From Aquamicrobium sp. (GTDB taxonomy: Bacteria > Pseudomonadota > Alphaproteobacteria > Rhizobiales > Rhizobiaceae): 64,000 nucleotides of DNA. A model generated the notes under the pieces. That model was not told where the DNA came from. It was given only the letters and a program-made list of their open reading frames with translations, and did not search any database. How positions within the stretch are numbered: the first letter of the stretch is position 1; the number at the start of each line of letters is the position of its first letter. The stretch lies in NCBI RefSeq assembly GCF_023954335.1, contig NZ_JAMLIE010000001.1:744001-808000 (forward strand), written 5' to 3'. Shown in pieces: positions 51,225-60,502 of the stretch. Position numbers and translations under genes: made by a program.

Positions 51225-52003
51225 GCTATCAGACCATACGTGTCGAACGGGATGCGGCTGCTGCGATCATAACGTTCAATCGCCCGGAACGCCGCAACGC
51301 GGTCAGCACGCAGGCAATGTCGGAAATCATCGCGGCTTGCCGTGAGGCCGAGGCCGACGAAAATGTTCGCGCCGTCATTCTGACTGGTGGTGACGCCTAT
51401 TTTTCCGCAGGCGCCGATCTCAACGAGGCCCGCGCGATCAAGGGCGCGGCTGAGGGCGTTGCCTACTTCAACAAATGGCACGCGCTCAATGAGGCGCTCG
51501 AGACGTTGCGCAAGCCGGTCATTGCAGCCATCGAGGGGTTCTGCATGACGGGTGGCCTCGAACTCGCGCTGGCCTGTGATCTGAGGGTCGCCGCGGAAGG
51601 CTCCAGCTTCGCGATCACATCGTCCAAGATCGGCACGGTCGCAGGTGCAGGCGGCACACAACGGCTGCCCCGCATCGTGGGACCGGCCCGCGCGCTTGAG
51701 ATTATGTTCGCAGCCGAACCCATCGACGCCGCGGAGGCCTATCGGATCGGGCTGATCAATCGTCTGACGCCGAAGGGCGGGGCCCTGGCCGAGGCCAAGG
51801 CAATGGTGAAGGTCTATGAGCAGCGCGCGCCTCTTTCCCTCGCCTTCGTCAAGCGGGCGGTTCACCGCGGCATGCAGATGGACCTCGCCTCGTCCATCGA
51901 GTTCGAGACCTTCCTCGTCACAACGATTTACGGCACGGAGGACCGGCTCGAGGGGATCGGGGCCTTCCTGGAAAAGCGGCCGGCCAGCTTCCGGGGACGC
52001 TAG
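51221..52003 (+). CDS. Enoyl-CoA hydratase/isomerase family protein
   Basis: A 260-residue crotonase-family protein. The oxyanion segment is YFSAGADLNEA and the first catalytic Glu is in TGGLELALACD. The second is replaced: FAITSSKIGTVAGAGGTQRLP has Ser where hydratases have PE. It may therefore be an isomerase, hydrolase or weak hydratase. The start is ATG 51221, overlapping the hydrolase stop. The intact-Glu paralogue at 37564 is probably the main hydratase of the island. Confidence 0.9.
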   Translation: MSYQTIRVERDAAAAIITFNRPERRNAVSTQAMSEIIAACREAEADENVRAVILTGGDAYFSAGADLNEARAIKGAAEGVAYFNKWHALNEALETLRKPVIAAIEGFCMTGGLELALACDLRVAAEGSSFAITSSKIGTVAGAGGTQRLPRIVGPARALEIMFAAEPIDAAEAYRIGLINRLTPKGGALAEAKAMVKVYEQRAPLSLAFVKRAVHRGMQMDLASSIEFETFLVTTIYGTEDRLEGIGAFLEKRPASFRGR

Positions 52004-52006
52004 GTT

Positions 52007-53218
52007 ATGACCGGTCGGGTTTCGGATGCGGGTCTGCCGCTCGACGGCGTGCGGGTGCTGGATTTCAGCCGGCTTCTCCCCGGTCCTTGGGCGACACAGA
52101 TGCTTGCGGACATGGGCGCGGACGTCATCAAGATCGAGCATGTGGAAGGCGGCGATCCCAGCCGCCACAATCCGCCCATGGCCGGCGACACCAGCGTCTA
52201 TTTCCGTTCGGTGAATGGCGGCAAACGCTCTCTGGCCCTCGACCTTCGCGCTGAGCCGTCCAAGGCGGTCATCCGCCGGCTGTTCGGGCTCAGCGACATC
52301 GTCTTCGAATCGTTCAGCGTTGGCACCGCTGATCGGCTCGGAGTGGGTTATCGGGATGCCCGCGCCTTGCGACCGGACGTCATCTACTGCTCCATCTCCG
52401 GCTATGGCCAGGACGGGCCCCGTTCCAGCGTGCCAGGGCATGATCTCATCATTCAGGCAACCAGCGGCATCCTCTCGCCGCAACCGGGCTCGCTGCCGCA
52501 TTTCCAGGCGGGCGACTATTCTGCCGCGTCCATGGCAACGATTGCCGTTCTGGCGGCGCTGCGCCAACGAGACGCAAGCGGGGAGGGTCGCCATCTCGAC
52601 ATCTCCATGGCTGACAGCCTGGTTGCGATGGGCGCGATCGCGCTCGGGCCGGGTCTTGCTCGGGCGGCGGGCTTTCCGGGGGAACCGAGGATCGAGGTAT
52701 GGGGCGTCAATCCCCGCTATGCCATCTATCCGACCGTCGACGGCCGCACCGCGGCGGTGTGCCTTCTCGAGGCGCGCCTGTGGCGGGCATTCTGCGGGGC
52801 GATCGGCCGGCCGGATCTGGCTTCCGAAGACGAACGTCCCGAACAGCGCCATTCGAGCCATGGCGCGCGCGGCGAGGAATTCCGTTCGGCGATAGCATCA
52901 TGGTGCGCCGCCAAAACCGCCGCCGAAATCGACGCCGTCATGGGGTCGCTCGGCCTGCCTGTCGCGGCGGTCGCCACCGCCGACGAGGCGGTCTCCGACC
53001 CGCACAACAGGCAGCGCGGCATCATCGCGCAGGACGATGCCGGGAGCACGCCGGTCCTTGCTAACCCGCTTGCACGGGCGGGGCTGGCCCGCCCGGAGCG
53101 CAGCGCGGCCCCCGCGCTGGGCGAGCACAACGACGCAATTCTGGCCGAGCTCGGCCTCAACAACGAACGCGGACAGATCGCCCCGTCGCGGGGCGAGGAC
53201 GCGAGAACGGGATCGTGA
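52007..53218 (+). CDS. Family III CoA-transferase
   Basis: A 403-residue CaiB/BaiF protein. LPLDGVRVLDFSRLLPGPWA opens the fold, CSISGYGQDGPRSSVPGHD and the catalytic Asp in FQAGDYSAASMATIAVLAAL follow. The pattern GHDLIIQATSGILS is close to alpha-methylacyl-CoA racemases as well as transferases, so a racemase role on a 2-methylacyl-CoA is possible. It is the fifth CoA-transferase domain of the island. Confidence 0.92.
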   Translation: MTGRVSDAGLPLDGVRVLDFSRLLPGPWATQMLADMGADVIKIEHVEGGDPSRHNPPMAGDTSVYFRSVNGGKRSLALDLRAEPSKAVIRRLFGLSDIVFESFSVGTADRLGVGYRDARALRPDVIYCSISGYGQDGPRSSVPGHDLIIQATSGILSPQPGSLPHFQAGDYSAASMATIAVLAALRQRDASGEGRHLDISMADSLVAMGAIALGPGLARAAGFPGEPRIEVWGVNPRYAIYPTVDGRTAAVCLLEARLWRAFCGAIGRPDLASEDERPEQRHSSHGARGEEFRSAIASWCAAKTAAEIDAVMGSLGLPVAAVATADEAVSDPHNRQRGIIAQDDAGSTPVLANPLARAGLARPERSAAPALGEHNDAILAELGLNNERGQIAPSRGEDARTGS

Positions 53219-54387
53219 TGGATTTCAATCTCTCCGAGGAACAGAACATCCTCAGGGATCAGGTTCGGTCCCTGGCGGAAAGGGAGCTCGCGGCCGGGGC
53301 GCTGGAACGGGCCCACAGCGACGACTATCCATGGGATGTCGCCCGGCTCATGGCCCGGAACGGCCTGCTCGGGATAACCATCGATCCGGCCGACGGCGGC
53401 CAGGGCGGGTCGCTGACCGATGCCGTCATCGCGATCGAACAGATAGCCTCGATCTGCCCCCGCAGTGCGGATGTGATCCAGGCCGGAAACTTCGGCGCGA
53501 TCCGCGTCCTTTCACAATTCGGCAGCCCTTCCCAGAAGGAGCGCTTTCTCAGACCGCTGCTGACCGGAGAGGAAGTCATTTCGGTCGCGATGACCGAGGG
53601 CGACGCGGGTTCGGCGGTGACCGAACTCACCACTACGGCCACGCCGGACGGCGACGGCTATCTCGTCAACGGCTCGAAGGTCTTCACCACGCACGGCGTT
53701 CACGCCACGATGTTTCTCGTCTATGTGCGTTTCGGTCCCGGCATCGACGGCATAGGATCGGTGATCGTCAGGCGGGGCGCCGAAGGTTTCAGCTTCGGCA
53801 AGCGCTCGCGCTTCCTGTCGGGGGAAGACTGGAACAGCCTCTATTTCGAGAACGTCTGGGTTCCGAGGGAAGACGTCGTGCTCGGTCCGGGAGGATTCAA
53901 GAAGCAGATCTCGGCGTTCAACGTCGAGCGCCTGGGCAACAGCTCGCGCGCGCTGGCGCTGGGCCGGCACGCATACGAAATCGCGCGCGGGCATGCGCTG
54001 GTGCGCAAGCAGTTCGGCCGCCAGCTCGCGGAATTCCAGGGCCTGCAATGGAAATTCGCCAACATGAAGATCCAGCTCGATTCGGCGCAGCTGCTGCTCT
54101 ATCGCGCGGCCGCGAACGCCGACCGCGGCTTGCCTTCCCCCGAAGAGACGGCCATCGCCAAGGTTGCGTGCAACCGAGCAGGCTTCGAGGCGGCCAATGA
54201 GGCGATGCAAATTCTCGGTGGCCTGGGCTACAGCGAGGAAACGCTTGTCGAATACTGCTTCCGACGCACCCGCGGTTGGATGATCGCGGGTGGAACGGTC
54301 GAGATACTCCTCAACCGCATCGCCGAACACGTCTTCGAAAGGAGCTTCCCGCAGCGCCTGCCGCGGGTGGAGGAAAACAGGGCATGA
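53218..54387 (+). CDS. Acyl-CoA dehydrogenase
   Basis: A 389-residue protein (start MDFNLSEEQNILRD at ATG 53218, sharing TGATG with the stop before it). VAMTEGDAGSAVTELTT and SKVFTTHG are the flavin/substrate segments, and VRKQFGRQLAEFQGLQ is the C-terminal domain helix. The usual catalytic Glu of YEGT is absent (WMIAGGTVEILLNRIAE). AFNVERLGNSSRALALG offers a Glu in the position used by isovaleryl- and long-chain-type enzymes. It is followed by the acyl-CoA synthetase gene with a four-base overlap. Confidence 0.92.
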   Translation: MDFNLSEEQNILRDQVRSLAERELAAGALERAHSDDYPWDVARLMARNGLLGITIDPADGGQGGSLTDAVIAIEQIASICPRSADVIQAGNFGAIRVLSQFGSPSQKERFLRPLLTGEEVISVAMTEGDAGSAVTELTTTATPDGDGYLVNGSKVFTTHGVHATMFLVYVRFGPGIDGIGSVIVRRGAEGFSFGKRSRFLSGEDWNSLYFENVWVPREDVVLGPGGFKKQISAFNVERLGNSSRALALGRHAYEIARGHALVRKQFGRQLAEFQGLQWKFANMKIQLDSAQLLLYRAAANADRGLPSPEETAIAKVACNRAGFEAANEAMQILGGLGYSEETLVEYCFRRTRGWMIAGGTVEILLNRIAEHVFERSFPQRLPRVEENRA

Positions 54388-56492
54388 AAATGGACGGCGG
54401 CGTGGCGGGCGCCCTCTTTTCCCCCCGCAGCATAGCCCTCGTGGGAGCGTCTTCGGACCCTTCCAAGCATACATCGCTGCCGCTGCAGTACTTGGCGCAG
54501 CACGGCTATACGGGTCGTATCTTTCCGATCAATCCGAACAGGAAAACGATCGGCGATCTTCTCTGTCACCCCAGCGTGGCGGCTGTCGGCGAAACGATCG
54601 ATCAGGCCTTCATCATGCTGCCTGCGCCCATGGTTCCCGCAGCCATTCGCGATTGCGCGTCCGCGGGCGTCCGCGTCGCCGTCATTCTCAGCGCCGGCTT
54701 CAGCGAAGTGGGAGAGCAAGGTCAGCGACTGCAGGAAGAAATGCTGGCCGAGGCGCGTCGAGGCGGCGTCCGCCTTGTCGGACCGAACAGCCTAGGGATG
54801 GTCAATTTCGTAGACGGCGTCGCGGTCACCGCCAACGAGGTCTTTTCGATACCCACGCTGCCGAAGGGCCGCCTGGCTCTGGTAACACAAAGCGGAAGCC
54901 TGCTTGGAGCGCTGGTTTCCCGGGCGGCCGGCCGCTCGATCGGCTTCTCCAAGATGGTGTCGGTCGGCAACGAGGCCGATCTGGGCGTCGGCGAGATCGG
55001 TGCCATGCTCGTGGAGGATGATGACACCGACGCGATCCTCCTTTTTCTGGAGACGGTGCGCGATGCCGATTGCATGCGTGCGATGGCGATACGCGCCCAC
55101 GAGAAGGGCAAGCCGATCATCGCATTCAGGTTGGGGCGCAGCGCGGTTGGAGAAAAACTCGCGATGTCACACACGGGAGCGCTGTCCTCCGACGGCGCGG
55201 CCATCGACGCCTTCCTGGCCGATATTGGCATCATGCGGGTTGATCAGATCGAAACGCTGTTGGAAGCGCCGGCGCTCGTCACCGGATGCAAGCCGGCGCG
55301 CGGTGGCCGCGTCGCCGTGATGAGTACGACGGGCGGCGGCGGCGGCCTCGTGGTGGATGCGCTCGCGGAGCGCAACGTCGATGTGGTTGCTCCGGACCGG
55401 GCCTTCATCGACCTTGTCGCCGGGCGGGGCATCACGATTTCGGATTCGCCCCTGATCGATCTCACGCTCGCCGGCGCCCGGGCCGATCGCTATGGCGCGG
55501 TCCTGGAAGCCCTTCGCGATTCGCCCCATTGCGATGCAGTGGTGGCCGTGGTGGGTTCTTCGGCGGAGTTTCGCCCCGATCGGGCCGTGCAGCCGATCAT
55601 CGACCTCTCGCACCGCATCGGCAAGCCGCTTGCCGTGTTCATCACGCCTCAGGCCGAAGAGTCGCATCGCAGGCTCAGGGCTGCCGGCGTAGCGACGTTC
55701 CGGTCTCCGGAGACCTGTGCGGACGCGTTGTCGGCCGCCTTGCGGCGGCGTCCGCCGGTGATACGGGCCAGGAAGGGCGATGCGATCCCGATGCCAGACC
55801 TTTCCGGGTTCGGCGCGGGGCAGCTCCCCTTAGAGGCATCGCTGAAAGTGGCCGCCGCCTTTGGCGCGCCGTCGCCCGCAGGCGTCACGATCCCCGCAAT
55901 GGACGCCTATATGGCAGAGGACATGCCGATCCGTCTCTCATACCCCGCGGTTGCGAAGATCGTTTCATCCGACATACCCCACAAGACGGAAGCCGGCGGG
56001 GTGATCATCGGCGCGCGAAGCGCGGTCGAGCTCGCGGAAGCCTGCGGCGCCATGGTGCGGCGTGTGAGGCAGCGACGGCCCGACGCGGTTCTGGAAGCGG
56101 TAAGGATCGAGGCGCAGGAAACCGGTCTGGCGGAAGCTATCGTGGGCTTCAGGATCGATCCCGCCGTCGGGCCGATCATCACGGTCGGCGCCGGCGGCGT
56201 GCTTGCCGAGATCTACCGCGACATCGTGCTGAGGCCGGCCCCGGTCGACCGGCAGGAAGCGATGGAGATGATCGGCGAGGTGCGCGCATTCGCGGCGATA
56301 CGAGGCTACCGTTCGTTGCCGCTTGGCGATGTCGAGGCGCTTGCTGCGGTGGTGGTGTCGATGTCGCGTCTGGCATGCGTCGAGAATGCTCGCGTGATCG
56401 AGGCCGAAATCAATCCCGTTCTGGTCAAGCCGGAAGGCGAGGGAGTCGTCGCTCTCGATGCGCTCTTCGTGATCGGAGATCCTGCGTCATGA
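54384..56492 (+). CDS. NDP-forming acyl-CoA synthetase (fused alpha-beta)
   Basis: A 702-residue protein with CoA-binding and ligase domains at 1-460 (SIALVGASSDPSKHT, FPINPNRKTIGDL, LVGPNSLGMVNF) and an ATP-grasp part at about 490-702 (YPAVAKIVSSDIPHKTEAGG, EINPVLVKPEGEGVVALDAL). The phospho-His263 is in MSHTGALSSDG. Such enzymes couple acyl-CoA formation or hydrolysis to ATP/ADP. It is the only free-acid-activating synthetase in the island, so it may activate the imported acid or recover energy from a CoA ester. Confidence 0.92.
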   Translation: MKMDGGVAGALFSPRSIALVGASSDPSKHTSLPLQYLAQHGYTGRIFPINPNRKTIGDLLCHPSVAAVGETIDQAFIMLPAPMVPAAIRDCASAGVRVAVILSAGFSEVGEQGQRLQEEMLAEARRGGVRLVGPNSLGMVNFVDGVAVTANEVFSIPTLPKGRLALVTQSGSLLGALVSRAAGRSIGFSKMVSVGNEADLGVGEIGAMLVEDDDTDAILLFLETVRDADCMRAMAIRAHEKGKPIIAFRLGRSAVGEKLAMSHTGALSSDGAAIDAFLADIGIMRVDQIETLLEAPALVTGCKPARGGRVAVMSTTGGGGGLVVDALAERNVDVVAPDRAFIDLVAGRGITISDSPLIDLTLAGARADRYGAVLEALRDSPHCDAVVAVVGSSAEFRPDRAVQPIIDLSHRIGKPLAVFITPQAEESHRRLRAAGVATFRSPETCADALSAALRRRPPVIRARKGDAIPMPDLSGFGAGQLPLEASLKVAAAFGAPSPAGVTIPAMDAYMAEDMPIRLSYPAVAKIVSSDIPHKTEAGGVIIGARSAVELAEACGAMVRRVRQRRPDAVLEAVRIEAQETGLAEAIVGFRIDPAVGPIITVGAGGVLAEIYRDIVLRPAPVDRQEAMEMIGEVRAFAAIRGYRSLPLGDVEALAAVVVSMSRLACVENARVIEAEINPVLVKPEGEGVVALDALFVIGDPAS

Positions 56493-57886
56493 GCGCCGCT
56501 TCCGGCAGCCCGACACAGCAATTGGCCGCGTTCAGCGCTGGCGTGCGATATGAACATCTGTCGCAGATCGAGAGGTGCAGTTGCGCACGACACCTCCTTG
56601 ATACGGTCGGCGCCTGTGTGGCCGGCGCCTCCAGCGATGTTTCGCGGATCGCCGCCGGCTTCGCCCGCGACATTGTCGGTTCCGGCCGCGTTGCGGTTCC
56701 AGGACAGCGGGAGCGCTATGACAGCCTGACGGCGGCGTGGCTCGGCGGTGCTGCCGCGCATGGTCTCGAGGTGGACGACGGCTATCGCGCCGGCTCGGTG
56801 CATCCCGGCTGCGTCGTCGTTCCTGCGCTTCTCGCCGCTGCCGCCGGCAGCGATGTCGACGGGCGCAGGCTCATGACGGCGCTGGCCGTCGGCTATGAGG
56901 TTTCGACCCGGCTCGCCGAAGCCATTCACCCCGCATCTCGAGAACGAGGTTTCCACAACACCCCGATCGTGGGCGTTTTCGCGGCAGCATGTGCCGTCGG
57001 CTCGCTTCGCGGACAGGACGCGTCGACGATAGAGCAGGCGATGGGCATTGCCGCGAGTTCGGCTGCGGGACTTTTCGCCTTTCTTGAAGGCGGCGGCGAG
57101 ATTAAACGGCTCCACGCAGGATTGGCAGCGCGCGAAGGGCTGATGGCTGCGTTGCTGGCCGAGCGCGGCATGACAGGCCCGCGCCACGTGATCGAGGGAC
57201 AGGACGGTTTTTTTCAGGCTTATTCGGGACAGCCTGTTGCGGCGTCCTTCGCCGACGAGATATGGCCCCGTATGGGTGAGACGCCTCTGAACGTCACACG
57301 CTGCTACATGAAGCCGTATGCCTGCTGCCGTCACATCCATCCCGCAATCGATGCCGTTCTGGATGTGACTATATCGGAATCCGTCGAGGCTGAAGCGATT
57401 GCGGAAGTCCGCTCCGCCACCTACGAGATTGCCGCCAAGCATGCCAGGGGCGGCTGGAACGACATGGCCTCGGCTCAACTCAGCTATCAGTTCTGTGTCG
57501 CCGCCGCGATGAGGCACGGTAAGGTGACGGTGGAGGCGTTCGGCGCCGCGGCGCGCGCCGATCCGAAGACCAACGCCTTCGCCCGGCTGGTAAGCGTATC
57601 GGTCGATGTCGAGTGCCAGGCGACCTATCCGTCGCTAAGGTCTGCGCGCGTCACCGTCATCCTCAAGGATGGGCGTGCGTTCGAACGCTTCGTCGACGAG
57701 CCCAGCGGTTCCGCGCGGCATCCTCTTTCCGACGAGGCGGTCGCGGCCAAGTTTATGGATCTCGCCTCGCCGGTGCTGGGCGAGACGCGAAGCCACGCCG
57801 CCGCCGAAGCGCTGCTGAACATCCACCTTACGCCACGCATCGACGAACTTCTTCCGCTCCTCGAACCTGCCGCGGAGGGAGCATGA
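56489..57886 (+). CDS. MmgE/PrpD-family protein (first copy)
   Basis: A 465-residue MmgE/PrpD protein. CARHLLDTVGACVAGASSDV, HGLEVDDGYRAGSVHPGCVV, ERGFHNTPIVGVFAAACAVG and NVTRCYMKPYACCRHIHPAI are the family segments. The family includes 2-methylcitrate dehydratase and aconitate decarboxylase, and many catabolic islands carry members of unknown activity. With a PrpF isomerase in the same island, dehydration or double-bond shifting of a branched hydroxy-dicarboxylate is plausible. It is joined by four-base overlaps to the synthetase and MFS genes. Confidence 0.92.
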   Translation: MSAASGSPTQQLAAFSAGVRYEHLSQIERCSCARHLLDTVGACVAGASSDVSRIAAGFARDIVGSGRVAVPGQRERYDSLTAAWLGGAAAHGLEVDDGYRAGSVHPGCVVVPALLAAAAGSDVDGRRLMTALAVGYEVSTRLAEAIHPASRERGFHNTPIVGVFAAACAVGSLRGQDASTIEQAMGIAASSAAGLFAFLEGGGEIKRLHAGLAAREGLMAALLAERGMTGPRHVIEGQDGFFQAYSGQPVAASFADEIWPRMGETPLNVTRCYMKPYACCRHIHPAIDAVLDVTISESVEAEAIAEVRSATYEIAAKHARGGWNDMASAQLSYQFCVAAAMRHGKVTVEAFGAAARADPKTNAFARLVSVSVDVECQATYPSLRSARVTVILKDGRAFERFVDEPSGSARHPLSDEAVAAKFMDLASPVLGETRSHAAAEALLNIHLTPRIDELLPLLEPAAEGA

Positions 57887-59112
57887 AGACCCGGCCCGTC
57901 TATCTGATGCTGGTCGTGCTCGCCGCGACCACCGGCATGCAGACCTTGGCGGCCAACAGCCTGTTCATAATGCCTGCGATAGCGCCGGAGATCGCAGCTT
58001 CCATCTCCGTGCCGGCTGCTTTGATCGGTTATCAGGTCAGCATCGTCTATCTCGGTGCCATGGCCATGTCGGTGATCGCGGGATCGTTGTCGACCATGTG
58101 GGGTCCGGTGCGCACGGCCCAGTCAGGGCTTCTTCTCGGTATCGTCGGACTCGTGCTGGCCACCACGCCTCATCTGATGGCGCTCGTGGTGGCGTCGCTG
58201 CTCATCGGCATGGGCTACGGTCTCATCAACCCGCCGTCCGTCAACATGCTCGATATCGTAGCGACGCCGCGCAACAGGGGCACGTTGTTCTCGATCAAGC
58301 AGACCGCCGTGCCGCTCGGCGGGATCGTCGCGGGGCTGGTGGGCCCGCCCGTGACGCTCGAATATGGCTGGCGCGCTGCGCTCGTCGTTTGCGCCTGCCT
58401 GTCTCTTCTCATGATGTTTCTCGTTCAGCCGCTCGCCCCCCGCTTCGACGCAAGGCGCGACCGCACGGTTCAACTGACAAAGAACCCTTTTCGCGATCTC
58501 TCCCTCGTATGGAACCACCCCATCCTGCGCTGGATAACCCTGTCGGCCTTCTTTTTCGCCGCGGTGCAGTTCACGCTGACGACCTATCTCGTCACGCTTC
58601 TGGTCGAGGACGTGCAACTCGGCCTTGTGGCCGCAGGCATAGCTCTTTCGGTGTTTCAACTCGCAGCGGTATTCGGTCGATTGGCATGGGGAGCGCTTGC
58701 AGATCTTACCGGAACGGGCTTGCGCGTGCTCTTTACGGCCTACTGCCTGGCGCTCGCGAGTATCCTGCCGCTAATCTTCATGACCCGTGCATGGGCGATC
58801 GCCTTCATCTATCTCGTGCTGAGTCTGCTCGGTGTTGCCGGAGCAGGCTGGAACGGCGTGTTCGTTGGCGAGACCGTGCATCTGGCACCTCCGGAATCGG
58901 CCGGCCGTGCGATCGGCGGAGCGTTTGCCTTTACCTTCGCCGGCGCGTTGCTCGGGCCCAGCGCCTTCGCGATCGCTCACAGCCGGATCGGCCTCTACAC
59001 CCATACTGCAGTGCTCATCGCCGCCTTCGCTGCGGCGGGGTGCCTGTGTTGCGCGCTTGCGCTGCACAGGGTCGCGGCGCGCAATCGAACCTGTGGAGGA
59101 GAAAGCCGATGA
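57883..59112 (+). CDS. MFS transporter
   Basis: A 409-residue permease with 12 predicted helices and a short middle loop (about 180-215). Segments such as NRGTLFSIKQTAVPLGGIVA and SVFQLAAVFGRLAWGALADL are typical of the CynX/NimT-like and organic-acid MFS groups. GGAGG lies just before ATG 57883. It lies between two prpD-like genes and offers a second uptake or an export route for a pathway acid besides the ABC importer. Confidence 0.92.
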   Translation: MKTRPVYLMLVVLAATTGMQTLAANSLFIMPAIAPEIAASISVPAALIGYQVSIVYLGAMAMSVIAGSLSTMWGPVRTAQSGLLLGIVGLVLATTPHLMALVVASLLIGMGYGLINPPSVNMLDIVATPRNRGTLFSIKQTAVPLGGIVAGLVGPPVTLEYGWRAALVVCACLSLLMMFLVQPLAPRFDARRDRTVQLTKNPFRDLSLVWNHPILRWITLSAFFFAAVQFTLTTYLVTLLVEDVQLGLVAAGIALSVFQLAAVFGRLAWGALADLTGTGLRVLFTAYCLALASILPLIFMTRAWAIAFIYLVLSLLGVAGAGWNGVFVGETVHLAPPESAGRAIGGAFAFTFAGALLGPSAFAIAHSRIGLYTHTAVLIAAFAAAGCLCCALALHRVAARNRTCGGESR

Positions 59113-60500
59113 CTAGCCCAAAAGACCGATCGAGAAGCCTGGCCGAGGAGCTGACCGCGCTGCGATACGCCGATCTGTCGGAGCAGGATGTCGCGCAGAC
59201 GCAGAAGTTGATCCTCGATTACATGGGCGTCGCCTTCGGCGGCTGCGACCTGCCTTGGGCGAGGGCACTGCGCGAATGGGCCGGACGTTTTGAGGCCACG
59301 GGAAGAGCGGGTGTCCTCGGCTCGCGCATGCGTGTGAGCGCCCATATCGCGGCCCTCGTCAACGGGGCGACCGCTCACGGTTACGAACTCGATGACACCC
59401 ACGATGCCTCGACCAGCCATCCAGGCGGCGTGGTGATCAGCGCGGCGTTCGCCGCCGCTGCCCAGTCGGGCGCCGGCGGCGAGGATCTGCTGGCCGCCAT
59501 CGTCGCCGGCTACGAGGCGATGGCGCGGATCGGAATGGCTGCAAACGCGCCTGAGGGAATGGAAGCGGGTTTCCACCCAACGGCCGTCCTTGGCGGCTTC
59601 GGCGCTGCTGCCGCGGCGGCGCGGCTCTACGGGCTTGGAACCGAGGGCATGCTTACAGCATGGGGGCATACGCTTTCCCTGACCGGTGGCTCGATGCAGT
59701 TTTCCGACGAGCCCGCCGGCACGATGGTGAAGCGGTGTCATGCGGGTTATGCGGCGATGAACGGCGTGCTTGCCGCCGAGTTGGCAGCGGCGGGCCTCAG
59801 CGCGCCGCAGCGCGCGCTCGACGGCAAATACGGCTATATCCGTCTCTACGGACGACATCCCGCCCCCGAGAAGCTCGAAAAGGCCGCGGGCGCTCCGCTC
59901 GAGATCAACCGGATCAGCCTCAAACCCTATTCGTGCTGCCGCCTGTTCCACTCGCTGATCGACGGACTGGGCGAGGTCACCGACGGCTATGCTGCCGATG
60001 TCGACAGCATCCGCGGCATTCACGTGCGGGGACCCCAGGCTATTCCGGACCAGCACATGCTTCGCCGGCCAAGCTCCGTGATGGCGGCGCAGTACAGCCT
60101 GCCTTTCGTGGTTGGCGCCACCCTTGTCTTCGGTCCGAGGCGCTATGATGCCTACCGTGAGGACCGCCTCGATCATCCCGGCATCCTTGCCGTGGCCGAC
60201 AGGGTCGAAGCCAGCGCCGACGCGGAGATAGAGCGTCATTTCCCCGAGCATTTCGGCACGGCTGTCGATATGACTTTCGCCGACGGGACGACGCGCTCGG
60301 CCACGGTGCTGGACAGCATCGGAACGCCGGCACGGCCGATGTCAATCGAAGACGTCAAGGCCAAGGCGAGCGGTCTCATTGCTGCGGTAGATCGGGAGTT
60401 CGACGTCGATCGGCTCCATGACGCGGTTGTCAGGCTCGGGCGTGACGGCCGCGGCCCTGTGGAAGCCCTCGTCATGACCGACAAGCGAAATCCCGACTGA
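59109..60500 (+). CDS. MmgE/PrpD-family protein (second copy)
   Basis: A 463-residue MmgE/PrpD protein, only distantly similar to the one at 56489. QKLILDYMGVAFGGCDLPWA, NGATAHGYELDDTHDASTSH, EAGFHPTAVLGGFGAAAAAA and RISLKPYSCCRLFHSLIDG match the family. It keeps the ELDD and the HP segments of the active-site region. Two divergent copies in one operon suggest two different dehydration or decarboxylation steps, or a heteromer. It starts four bases inside the MFS gene end. Confidence 0.92.
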   Translation: MTSPKDRSRSLAEELTALRYADLSEQDVAQTQKLILDYMGVAFGGCDLPWARALREWAGRFEATGRAGVLGSRMRVSAHIAALVNGATAHGYELDDTHDASTSHPGGVVISAAFAAAAQSGAGGEDLLAAIVAGYEAMARIGMAANAPEGMEAGFHPTAVLGGFGAAAAAARLYGLGTEGMLTAWGHTLSLTGGSMQFSDEPAGTMVKRCHAGYAAMNGVLAAELAAAGLSAPQRALDGKYGYIRLYGRHPAPEKLEKAAGAPLEINRISLKPYSCCRLFHSLIDGLGEVTDGYAADVDSIRGIHVRGPQAIPDQHMLRRPSSVMAAQYSLPFVVGATLVFGPRRYDAYREDRLDHPGILAVADRVEASADAEIERHFPEHFGTAVDMTFADGTTRSATVLDSIGTPARPMSIEDVKAKASGLIAAVDREFDVDRLHDAVVRLGRDGRGPVEALVMTDKRNPD

Positions 60501-60502
60501 TC

